This document shows positions 42,732 through 52,866 of a stretch of DNA of 64,000 bases, in pieces; position 1 is the first letter of the stretch; each line of letters opens with the position of its first letter. This DNA is from Micromussa lordhowensis (taxonomy: Eukaryota; Cnidaria; Anthozoa; Scleractinia; Lobophylliidae). The DNA is taken from positions 5,543,835 through 5,607,834 of the forward strand of contig OZ026601.1 in the NCBI GenBank assembly GCA_964020085.1, read 5' to 3'. The notes beneath the pieces are model-generated. The model did no database searches, was not told the origin of the DNA, and worked only from the letters and a program-made list of their open reading frames with translations. Made by a program: the position numbers and the translations under genes.

Positions 42732-44261
42732 GATTGGCTTATTGAACTGTCCGATAACAAACTGTCCAGTAACAAACTATGTCCAATAACAACTTGGCAA
42801 GTGAATTACTGGAAAATAGGAGTTTTTTAAACCAATCACAATCGAGGAAATTGCAATTTTTATGATTATACTATACCTGGTAATAGCGAAGCTAAAGAGG
42901 CGAACTATATAATACATGACAACTATTGGTGCTAAACATCACTTGTAGTTAGCAGTTCTAGTTTCGGCGTTATGAATGCAATCACCCATTAATTCTTCTT
43001 TGCTTTTTTTTCAGACAAGAGAAGGAACTTCATTAACGTGTTCAAGGACTTTGAGCAGTTTTAGTAATCAACTTAGGTCCGGCGAACCTAAACGTTTTTA
43101 CCAGCGAGAAAATTGGTGTAAAATGGTAAGTGAAAGAGATTAAATTAAACTCTGTTGATGATATTGAAATGGTTCGAAAGAACTCTGTAACGTTCTCCCT
43201 AACGGAGCAGTTTTTAGATACATTCCAAAGAAAAATGCTGTGGCTATGATTTGGTATATATGTTGCAGGTCAAAATGAAATTCAGATTAAAATGAAATTC
43301 CTTTGTTCTTTACCCTGATTATTCATGGATCGTGAATAATTAGGGTTAGAGGACAAAGGAAATTGAGAATCAAACTAGGTTAAAATCATTTTAACCTGAA
43401 TTTCATTTTGACCTGCAACATATATAATTCAAACAAGTTTAAAACATTCAGTTAGATTTCAGAAAAAATTGCGAAGATAACTGGAAATTTAGAAAGAAAA
43501 CCAGAGTATATCCGAGTTATTGCAAGGAGGGCGCGCAAATATGGAATTTCTTACAATGTAAACGTATGGTCTAATAATGGCATTATCATTTTATTTCTAT
43601 AGGAAATAGCACGGTTTCTAGGGGTATTTGGGATAAATATCGCGAGTGATCAGTCCGGGATAAGTCCGGGATCGTTATCAGTTTTGATAACCTCGACCAA
43701 AACAAACCATTAACCAATCGCTGCACAAGGTTTCGTCCACGTGACATAAGTTGGTAGCAACAGTGGACGCAACAGTGTATAATTCAATATGGCGGCCGAT
43801 GAGGCGCGAGGCGCTGTGATGAAAGGAGTTACAGGGTGCTTACCATTTGTCAGAGTAAACCGGTTGGGATGACCGTTGAATAATGGTAAGGGTTTCCAAA
43901 ACCAGCAAACCAACCGAACGAGATGGCGCTTACCATTTGCGATTTGATTTCTCGTAATTATTTTCGACTGATGAAAGACTGGAGCTGGAAAATTTGGCAA
44001 ATGGTAAGGAAATTTCCGCCGTTCCGTTTCGAACGGGAAAAGATACCTCTGGAGGTAGTCTACAATTTCCGAACGGATTTTCCGAAAAATTACCGTTCCA
44101 TTTGACTCACAACCGAAATTTCCGGATTTTTTGGCTAAATGGTAAGCACCCACAGTTTCATTGAATTAATTCTATGTTTGCTTCACAATAGGTTGGAAGA
44201 AAACTGTCTTCGTCCAAAAGCTACTGCGAAATTATTTCATTTCCAGATGGACACCGTATAG
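42063..44261 (+). CDS. Putative two-exon microprotein (45 residues), unknown function
   Basis: Not recognised. Exon 1 at 42063-42130 starts MANAFWDDSTSSTQF and ends at a strong GTAAGT donor in phase 2. Exon 2 at 44192-44261 begins after a CAATAG acceptor and continues in frame (LEENCLRPKATAKLFHFQ) to TAG. AATAAA follows about 10 bases later (44273-44278), so the model has start, splice, stop and poly(A) signal. A second possible exon at 43017-43129, with a polypyrimidine tract and GTAAGT donor, would give an immediate stop if spliced to exon 1, so it may be an alternative or leader exon. The intron carries a MITE at 43834-44151. It converges on the minus-strand gene ending at 44397. Evidence is signals only, no homology. 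Confidence 0.4.
42430..42595. repeat. Palindromic MITE, family F, copy 1
   Basis: GGACTGAGTGGAGTCCAGTT, GTCTGTAATCATAC and AAATCGGAGCGC pair with the inverse segments ending GACACGAAGTCTTATTACCA. A related element at 61125-61260 has GGACTTCGTGTCGTACAATT and GTACTCCACTCAGTCCTACT ends. Confidence 0.7.
42679..42740. repeat. Direct duplication of ~31 bp
   Basis: GATTTAAACTACAACTTTGA followed by ATGTGATTGG occurs twice back to back. Confidence 0.85.
43834..44151. mobile_element. MITE, 318 bp, with GGGTGCTTACCATTT ends
   Basis: Exact inverted ends GGGTGCTTACCATTT and AAATGGTAAGCACCC. Several internal GGTAAG / CTTACC motifs repeat the end sequence. ACA flanks both ends, a possible 3-bp target duplication. 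It lies 40 bases before exon 2 of the putative microprotein gene. Confidence 0.85.
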
Positions 44262-44325
44262 TATTTGTTCCGAATAAAATGACACAGCGAAGGTAGACAA
44301 CAGTTATTCTGTTCACAAAAGCGTT

Positions 44326-44331
44326 GTTTAT
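44326..44331 (-). promoter_or_regulatory. Polyadenylation signal of the minus-strand small gene
   Basis: AATAAA on the minus strand about 65 bases beyond the stop codon at 44397. It faces the plus-strand AATAAA at 44273, about 50 bp away. Confidence 0.5.
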
Positions 44332-44396
44332 TGATACGAAAATGATAGCTTCTATATTCAGGCTTCATTTTCTTGCTATCTGGCGAAGCTGCTTGT

Positions 44397-47323
44397 TCAA
44401 CAATCTGCATAAAATAGAAACGAAACAGTAACAGTGAATTCATCTTGAGCTTATTATATATATGGGGTCTGGGACTCTTTTACAGTTCATCCTTTGGTTT
44501 TTTAACCATTGATTGTAATAAATAAATAAATTGGCAATGAACAAGTTCCTACTATGTTCCAAGCGGAGAGCCAAGACAAGAAGTTTAAAATTCAAGTTTA
44601 AAGTATCAGCAATTTCAATCCTTGGGGTTTCTAAAATTAGGAAACAAGCTCTCAAATTTATATTAATTTGTACAAAACCTTGTACTGTTAAACATTCACA
44701 GAGAAGATGCAACTCAGAAAAATAGTACTGAAAAGCCTTTAAATGAATGGCCACTTAAGGCCAGATCGCACTGTCCTTGTACAGTGTATGTACATGCTCA
44801 GTTTCACTGGAATGACTTAATTTCTACTTTCAGTAGGTAAGGCATGAAAACACATCCAAAAGTCTACAATGAGTAAGGATAATGACTTACCCCTCTCTTC
44901 GAAGCTTGATTCACCCATGCCAGCACTTCCTCTAGAAGTCATAGTTTTTCCACGAAACTGCTGCATCTTCCTTGGGATCACACATCCCAATTAAGGATAA
45001 CAGCCAGTTTCTTAACTAGAACAATGAATGAATGAGTGATTAGTTAACTAATGGTTTATGGCAGAGTTACACATACAAATGACACAAAAAACAAATCCAG
45101 CTGTTATTTAAGCAGGTGTCCATTTGAGGCTAGAATTTTTTAGATTTGAATCTAAACTGAAAGTGACAAGTCTAGAGATGTGGCTTTGTTATAGACAATT
45201 TGAGACTTCCCAAGAAGAAACCACATGACAATAACAAAGCACTCAAAATCAGTCAAAATTTAAAAAAAAACTTTCCTAACCATTATGACATTTCTTAATA
45301 CTGCTTCAAATTACTGATGAAAGTCAATTTAGTAATGAGTGGTAGTCTTGTACAGGTTTCTCTAGATAACTGTCAGTCTCAAACAGTTAAAGAAAAAGTA
45401 GGACAGGGCCCGACGCTTACATATAAAGTATCCACTAAGTGACATTTAACGTTAGGTTAATTCATCACAATGATGAAACAGACTAATTTGTGTACCATGT
45501 GTGTCCATGAATATCAATTAACAACTTACAACAACAAGAACAAAAACAATAATTTAGTACTTCACAATTACAGTGATTCTTAATCCTTAATTCCCTGGCT
45601 CCACAGTTAGCAGTGCGATAACTTCTTCATAATAGAGTAAACTGCTGCTTGAAGACACATTGCTTACAATTACACCCCATACATGTAATTATGGACAGAA
45701 GTTAAAGTTCTGGCCAATACGTACATGTAAGTACTGGTATTTCTCTCCCTGTTACAGACTGCCTCTATCAGTCAGACACTTAACTGTGGTCCTGGTATAG
45801 TCTTTGTAAGCTGTACACTCTGCATAATGCACCATTTTATAAAGAGCATCAACAATCAAAAGCCTAGACTAAAAATCTACATGCAGAAATTTAACGGCCA
45901 ACTAAAGTAGTTCCTTGGTTTGTGTTAGGGAACAGCCTGTTGTATAAAACATGAACATACAAATCGGGCTTGACGTTGATAAAGAATTTTCAACATAAGA
46001 CAGTCACTTCAGCGACTTTCATCAGATAAAATTCAGGAAAGTTTGCAGTGAACATACATCTAATACAACACAAAAATATTTGGAAAAAAATTAAGTGTTA
46101 AAATTAAAATTTGCAGTTTATCAAGGCTCTAAAACTTCTTGACATTGCTATAGACACAATTCTTCATCATTGTCAACCATGCTTTGTACATTCAAGTTTA
46201 AAATAATGTGTACATCTTAATTACAGTTTTCCATCATTTACCTCATTACGCAAAGCAATCCATCATTAGTTTTAGCAGAGCAATCATCGATGAGACACTG
46301 TTTCTTTGAACTGTCAATCTTTGCCTCCTCTAATCTCTTGAGCCATTTGCTGTCAATGTAATTAAAATTAAGTAAGATTATTAAGTCAGCCAATAATAAG
46401 CAGCACTTCTACATGCATTGCTAACAATCCAATGCAAGCGCCCAGATGTCGTTAAAAAATTCAAGGTCTTCTAAATGGGTGTCTACACATGCACATATAA
46501 AAAAATGCTGAGTAATGTGATAAATTAAAAGAATTTTTTCCTTTTATCATGACTGGAGGAGGGCTTTCTCTTCATAGTATGGGATATTCTACCCACTCTT
46601 CAGCCCCTACTTGTGGGGTATTTTTTCACTATGCCCACATTGGACCACAAATACTTGACCAGTTGTTTTCAAAAAAACAATGCTTGGAGGTGGTGAGGAG
46701 TGATACATGTTATTTGCATTACCTTGGTGCAAGCTTCTCATCTCTTTGTAAAACTGTACTGCTGGTACCGACCTCTACATGACACACACTCGTCAAAATG
46801 CTTATTTGAGCACGATTATCCTTGCGTACGTCACACGTCAGGCAAACATTAGGGGGATGAATAAAGTCGTTGTCGTTTTCAACATTGACACCATGTCGTT
46901 CGAATTCAAGCTTAATTTTTCTTTGGGTCTTGCGAACGTCTTTTTAGAAGACGCAGGCTTGCCACAAAATCGACATAGATCTGCTATTTTAATTCTGTGG
47001 GTACCCGCATCCGCCATCTCAATACCTAGGAACACATCAATTACAGATGTAAATATGGCCGCCGTTACGAACAACACATCGCAAATCAAAATAGCCCCGT
47101 GCACATTTTTCACAGATCGTGAACAACACTAAAGATAAGTTAAATCCCAAGAATATATCGTGAAGATTAACGACATATTTTTTGTGATTGCCGCAAAAAA
47201 TCTGCAAGTAACTTAAATCTAATGACAAAATGAAAAACATACCTGATCTGGATGCAAAATTGCAAGCGCTGTTTCACTTTACGAGTAGCATTTATACCGT
47301 TTAGGATGTTCTTCAACCGCCAT
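44397..47323 (-). CDS. Putative four-exon small protein (73 residues), unknown function
   Basis: Not recognised. Exons on the minus strand: 47323-47298 (MAVEEHPK), 46349-46242 (WLKRLEEAKIDSSKKQCLID), 44970-44891 (MQQFRGKTMTSRGSAGMGES) and 44404-44397. The four pieces sum to 222 bases in one open frame. Splice signals are good (GTATAA, GTAAAT, GTAAGT donors; GACAG, CCAAG, TGCAG acceptors). AATAAA follows at 44326. Charged, with one Cys-rich patch (CLIDDCSAKTNDGLLC). The segment at 47017-46723 in intron 1, described separately, ends at a phase-compatible donor and could be the real first coding exon, giving a longer zinc-finger protein. Convergent with the plus-strand small gene. Confidence 0.45.
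46723..47017 (-). pseudogene. RAG1-N-terminal-like zinc-region exon, one-base frameshift
   Basis: Starts MADAGTHRIKIADLCRFCG. After a run of five A residues (near 46956) the sense frame moves by one base and continues LEFERHGVNVENDNDFIHPP and NVCLTCDVRKDNRAQ to a CCAAG/GTAATG donor at 46723. The CRFCG ... D..IHP..C..C spacing resembles the N-terminal zinc region of RAG1 and related RAG1-NTD proteins of mobile origin in invertebrates. Adding one A to the homopolymer would restore a single frame that ends in phase 2, compatible with the exon at 46349-46242. So it may be a true first exon with an assembly indel, or a decayed copy. The RAG1 link is by eye only. Confidence 0.5.
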
Positions 47324-47501
47324 CTTCAAAGCACGCGAGGCTCCTTCCATTCTGGCACTTATCGAATGGAGTTATAGGTAAATTACTCGAGTATAATCGA
47401 AAAAATAACGAGCAAAGCGAAGTGAATACGAAAATTCCGGATTTTTGAAATGACCGCCATGTTGTGACGTCACATGGTTATTAACGATCCCGGACTGGTG
47501 C

Positions 47502-47582
47502 AACCTCGTTCCCAGGGTCCTCTCTCTACCTCGAGAAAGTACTTTCTCGAGGTTAGAGAGAGGACCCTGGGAACGAGGTTGG
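47502..47582. repeat. CTGGGAACGAGGTTG hairpin, copy 2
   Basis: AACCTCGTTCCCAGGGTCCT through CTCTCTACCTCGAGAAAGTA at the centre and back to AGGACCCTGGGAACGAGGTT; a nearly perfect palindrome. Confidence 0.9.
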
Positions 47583-48835
47583 GACTGGTGATATTTCAAA
47601 ATTCGCCAAAATATTTGGAGAGTTTTGAAATATCACGAGCCGGTATTTATACCAAATACCCCGAAGAAACCGTGCTATTTTTTGTTTATACTACAAGGCA
47701 AAGAAATTTCGCATCTTGTAACGCTGTTTAGTCACGCGCGGGTGATTGGTTTTACTACAACATGTGATCAAACATGTGATCGCACAAAGGTCACACATGT
47801 TCAAAGGATTTTCGCTTCAACTGCGATAAAACAATACTCGAATACCTGTAAATATCTTTTGAAGTGTACATTTTGACCAGCCTCATCGTCAATCGAAGTT
47901 TATCAATAGATTTTTTAACCGATTCTGCTTGTGTGGAACTTGGACTTTGGGCATTCATTTAAGCAGCAGGCCGAGAAAATTGTTGGCTATTTATCGTTTC
48001 TTTGGTCACCACAGCAGCGGAAAATAGTTTCCAGCGGACGACGTTTACTCAGTTCTGGTTGCCTGTGCTTCCTAACTGTTGAATAAAGACTGAAAGGAGC
48101 CGTTTTTCATTCCCTCACCTTTTTCGATAGCAGCTAAAAGAGCGCTCGACGATGAAGCTATGCAGCGAACTTCGTCAGCGGAGTTGGTTCGCGTTGTCGC
48201 TCGGTGAAAATATCAGGACTGTATCTTAAATCGACGAAACAGTGACCCGAGATCTTGGTACATTCTTTGCAGTTTCCATATCTTGGTAATTTCCTTTAGC
48301 TCTGGCAGTTTTTTCCACAGAATTTTGAAAATCTATCCGTCATATTGTTTCGATCATTTAGGTTTCCATGGAAACTGAAATTTTTACAGAAATAAAATTA
48401 CAGAAATGAAATATTTGGCAGAAATACTACTGGTCTTAACCAATCGCATTTGAGAAATTTCTTAGGCTGTAGTATAAATAGTAAAATAAGTCAAGCTAAG
48501 AAGCCTCATCATGCAGATGCTTTAACTGCACCTCTGTACCATATGGAAATCTTTCATTGCCCACTTTGCTATAGTTAGAATGTACTAATGAGGTTAACGC
48601 TTTTTTTTCTGGGAAAGGACATAAACAATGATCAACACTGCCATAACCAAGAAACTTCAAGAAAACGGGTAAGTCAATCTTCGTTATTAATAAAAATGCC
48701 AGTATTACTTGTAACATTACATTTTCTTAAAGCGGTTTCAATCGAGTGTCGTAAAAACCAAAAGCAAAGTAATCACTCTAGCCAATCACAAAGGACACAG
48801 TTAATCCAATGAAAAATTTGAAGTGAATACATGTA
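47583..48835. other. Intergenic stretch, nothing recognised
   Basis: No convincing coding region. Local ATGTGATC repeats occur near 47760. The 48000-48350 part is mixed sequence with scattered GC and could hold an unrecognised leader or exon. Confidence 0.3.
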
Positions 48836-49157
48836 CAGTTCCCACTCGATGGAATGCGAATCAATGTTATTCGTTACGAACCATATACCTTATCTTTGAG
48901 ACCTTTCAAAATCTTTTTTCAACAGCCTCATTGATTTTTACAGCTGCGAAGCTGTTTCATCGAGTGACATGAGAAAGAACGAAGCATAAAACTTCTAACG
49001 CGCTTCGCATCCATAATGGCGGTTTTCTTGAAACTTTGAATTTACTTCATGTAAGTAGTTGCGAAATGTTTAGATTTTGTGATGTCTGGCACGAAACAAA
49101 ACAAAAAACGCAACCAAACCCTCGAGAGCGCGCAGTACTGACTGGAAATCATCTTGA
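48836..49157. repeat. Fold-back MITE, family A, copy 4
   Basis: AGTTCCCACTCGATGGAATG at one side and GACTGGAAATCATCTTG at the other, with CGCTTCGCATCCATAATGGC inside. One end is shortened. Confidence 0.75.
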
Positions 49158-49254
49158 ATGTATATGTTGTAATTAAATAATTTTTTTTTATCTCAGTTAT
49201 GTTTTGATTTCAACTAAATGCGCCCGAACAAGAGCTCCGTCAGTCATTTTCTTG

Positions 49255-49345
49255 TTTAAAGACCCCCGTTAACACGGCCACACCGTTAATGCGGCCAGAG
49301 TATTGTGGCCCGTTGGTGACCGCATTAACGGGGGTCCCCCGCATT
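49255..49345. repeat. pogo/Tigger-like MITE remnant
   Basis: GACCCCCGTTAACACGGCC and GACCGCATTAACGGGGGTCC form inverted ends 70-80 bp apart. Confidence 0.65.
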
Positions 49346-50168
49346 TCAATGATTCGTTAGGGAAACGTTTTACCGTCGCAAAAGCAAATACAAGGTTGGG
49401 GGCAGGGGGAGGAAAAATGCTATCTCACCAGGGCACCCCCATGAGTTCCCTTTTGGACCTATCTCTCTTAATGCATTGTTTTCTTTTAATTTTGTCTCAC
49501 CACAGGCTCATCTTAAAAGCGAATTCAACTACAAATGGGAGATTACAATGCGCAGGGAAAACACAATGACTGACTTGCCAAAGAAAGGAAAGTCTACCTC
49601 TTGTTTTCCTTGTATCAACAATCGGCATAAACTCAGGAAGGTGAAACTTGTGAGAGACTGGGCTGAATGCTTATGTAATCTAAGGCTACTGATGGAGAGT
49701 TTAGGTTTTGCTGTGAACATTCAATGATATCCGTTGTATAAGTGGAGTTAACTGGTACAACTCATGGATGGTTCATCGAGACAAACAAAGGGCATTATAA
49801 CCATTAGCAAACTTAATTTTAAAACACACTAGATTTTTATAATTTTATTTATCGTTTGTTCTTAAAATTCAGATATATTAAACACTACAGACGTTGTTTC
49901 TTACAAATACCTCGAATTTCGGAAAAATTACTCCACAGCGCGTTTTAATTTTGTGAAAGTGTTTGATTTTCGAGTCATGATTTTCATGAGTCACAGTTGT
50001 TTCAATTTTTTCATTCTTTTAAGAAAACAAAGCGGTCACCTGATATTATAACCCCGACTATTATCACAACCAAAGCGTCTCCGGATTCTACAGTGGTAAG
50101 TTCTGTCTCTCTATATTTGGATGTCACTTAACATATTTAAGGTTTTAAGGTTTGGACACTGGAATCGT

Positions 50169-50597
50169 TATTCGCTACTTGCACATGACCCATAATCCCT
50201 TGCGTTCTGGGGGGTAACCAGTAGAAGAAATGTATGGTATCATGACAAAAATTAGTTCGGTGAGCTCGGAAAACCAGCTACTAATGCTTAAAAATGCACC
50301 AGAATTTACCAAAATCATGATAGGAGAAATTTGTACTAGTTTATAACTAAATGTAGATATTTTTTTTTGTCCATACATCGTCTGTAAAATTACAAGACGA
50401 TGTATGGACAAAAAAGAATTCTCACCATTTAGTTATAAACTAGTACAAATTTCTCCTATCATGATTTTGGTAAATTCTGGTGCATTTTTAAGCATTAGTA
50501 GCTGGTTTTGCGAGCTCACCGAACTAATTTTTGTCATGATACCATACATTCCCCCCCAACAACGCAAAGGATTATGGGTATGTGCAAGTAGCGAATA
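50169..50597. mobile_element. 429-bp near-perfect palindrome (fold-back element)
   Basis: The left arm begins TATTCGCTACTTGCACATGA and the right arm ends with the inverse, ATGTGCAAGTAGCGAATA. The centre (about 50384) is ATACATCGTCTGTAAAATTA with CAAGACGATGTAT. Arms of about 200 bp match almost throughout, so the same peptide wording (KLVQISPIMILVNSGAF) can be read from either strand. The few differences are clustered and include small indels. No protein function is implied. Confidence 0.9.
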
Positions 50598-50915
50598 GCC
50601 AAAATAACCGAGGGTCTAGACAGAGTTGCTGTAAGATCAGTTATCAGCTGAAGTTTCGAAGATTTCTCAGCTATCATGATCAGCTAAAATGTCAGCCCAT
50701 CTCTATTTGTTAAAAGTCATTTCCAAGTTTTCAGTTAAATATCTCGGCCAATAATTCAACTCAGCTATCAGTTATATGCCAAGAGACTACGATCTTGTTC
50801 AGAGCCTCTTGTTTAAACCTAATACAGACCTTCATACCAGTCTGTCTAGTTTTTGATAAGACCGACTTATATCAAAATCGATTTGCATATAAGAAGTTGA
50901 TCGGAGTTGAGCCGG

Positions 50916-51023
50916 ACTGGTCTCCTCCGCAGCCGTTATTAGGGTCGTCACGCAACGCTTCTCCCCCAGTGGGGGAGAAGCGTTGCGTGACGACCCTATA
51001 TAACGGCTGCGTAGGAGACTAGT
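50916..51023. repeat. Hairpin MITE, family D, copy 2 (near perfect)
   Basis: ACTGGTCTCCTCCGCAGCCG and ACGCAACGCTTCTCCCCCAG lead to the centre, and the inverse arm ends GGCTGCGTAGGAGACTAGT. It shares its design with 14489-14567. Confidence 0.9.
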
Positions 51024-51437
51024 AGAGCCAGACTGGCTCGACGAGTTCTCGACAGGATGTAAAAAGTTAACTTTACGTCACAATATTTGTTCAACCAATC
51101 ACACACTAGTTAAAATATCGATTAAATAAATACATGATTACTGATATGGATTTGATATGATACTCTTCTAGCACACGGACTTACGTTTTCTGTTGTTCTT
51201 CGTTTTGGTAGCCGATTAAATGTTTTGTCATTTTTGTTTTAGAAATAAATGTGGATTATGGAGGAACCCATTCAGTAAAGTCAAAGTACAAAATGCAGTT
51301 TATGCTAAATGTAGATATGTCCATTAATTAAAAGCCGAATTGCACCACTCTCATGTTCTTCTGCCTTATCTTCTTCTGGTTATCAGTGGCTACTAGCCCT
51401 TACTCCAAGTGTGGTAGAGTGTTTGTATTACTAATAA

Positions 51438-51654
51438 GTAATCATGCGGTTTTTCTCGTTCAATTTGAAATTAATTTGCCCTTGTGAGTGAAATTGCAAA
51501 AAAGCTGAAATTGCACTCGCAGCAATTGCAAAACAGCTGAAATTGCAAAAAAACTGAAATTGCAAAAAGCTGAAATTGCAAAAAAGCTGAAATTTGCAAA
51601 AAAAGCTCACTTGTGCAAATTAATTACAAATTGAACTCGAAACCGTATGATTAC
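51438..51654. mobile_element. Small MITE with internal 17-bp tandem repeats
   Basis: Inverted ends GTAATCATGCGGTTTTTCTC and, at the right, GAACTCGAAACCGTATGATTAC in inverse form. The middle has about six units of GCTGAAATTGCAAAAAA with small changes. No gene on either side for over 1 kb. Confidence 0.8.
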
Positions 51655-52866
51655 CTATACTAAACATCGAATTACAAATATCTTTCGAGTTGTTGAACAA
51701 AGCCAACACGCTTCTCACATACTTAGATCATAATGTTACGTAAGTGTTCTTTGTATTGTCGAAAGGAATAGTAATCATTAGTGGTAGAATTTGAAGCTAG
51801 TAATTATTAATTGTTCACTCTATAGTTTATTGCAAGTAGATGAATGTTAGTAGATAATTACTAGATTGTAAATAATGGAGCTGAGAGAAATAACAAATAG
51901 ATTAAAAAAATGGAACTTAAACCATGACTCGATGGGTCTTCGTCAAGTCATCTGAACTTGAGATCGAAAAGTTTGACCTTCGTTGTCTAATAAGGCTAAT
52001 AAGGTGTTTTAAGGTTTAAATTTCTTAGACCTGGTTATTTCTGACAAGGGAAGAAAATACTCGTCGGCGTAAATTTGAAACATGTCCAGTGTTGTTTTAC
52101 TCTCGGCTCCGCATGAAATGTGATACAGTGGTAACCCGCCTTACGACCACCTCGTTATCACGGTTACTTTATTTTCGCCCGAACAAAAGCTCAGTCAGAA
52201 ATTGTCGTATTTAATAAGCCCTTTTAATAGGGCCACCCCGTTAAAATGGCCAGATCTTGGTAGCTCGTTGGTGACCGGATTCATGGGGTTCCATGCTTCT
52301 GCTACTAAAGTCTTAGCTATAGCTAGCTTGGATGCCAACTTAATATCAGCATCATTTAGGACAAGAAGCTTTCCCTCACAGGGCTGCTTTTAACTCGCGT
52401 CATACCGCAGGCGATTTGATTGTTTTCCCGCGCGAGGTGGTTCTGTCAAAGCTTATCTGGGCAGTTTTTCGGTGGTTATCGACTCGTGTTGTATTTTGCC
52501 TATACTTCCATCAGCGGCAGAAATCTGTTGTATTATTTCTGTAACACCTAAATAAGTGTATATTTGTTTATCAGTTGTTCAGAAGTTTGTAATGAATCTC
52601 GTGCGCCATTAAAATTCGTCAACAAGTGATATCTAGCTGTCGTAGCAGGCGTTATTTTCAAAAGCACGCGAAGGGAACTAAATTGTGAGCGAGTGCGAAA
52701 AATAAGGAGCAGGAGGAGGGGGTGGGGCAGAAAAACACCTCCCACTTCTCCTCCTTTTTGCTCACCCCAGGCCTGCTCGTTCGCTTGCTCTATCTCCCGC
52801 CTGGAAAATAGGAAAGAAACGTCTGCTATGCAGACTAAATGATATCACATCTTAAGAGGGTGTCCT
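51655..52866. other. Intergenic stretch between the MITE and the P450 3' end
   Basis: No gene recognised. A pogo-like remnant lies at about 52130-52290 (CACCTCGTTATCACGG, GGCCACCCCGTTAAAATGGC). The 3' leader of the P450 gene probably occupies the right end. Confidence 0.4.

Noticed and set aside
50175..50598. Open frames of 64-78 codons with the same wording on both strands
   Set aside because: They mirror each other because the sequence is a palindrome; no start context, splice sites or homology.
51480..51605. Regularly spaced repeats resembling a CRISPR array
   Set aside because: Units are contiguous tandem repeats without spacers, within a MITE in an animal genome.
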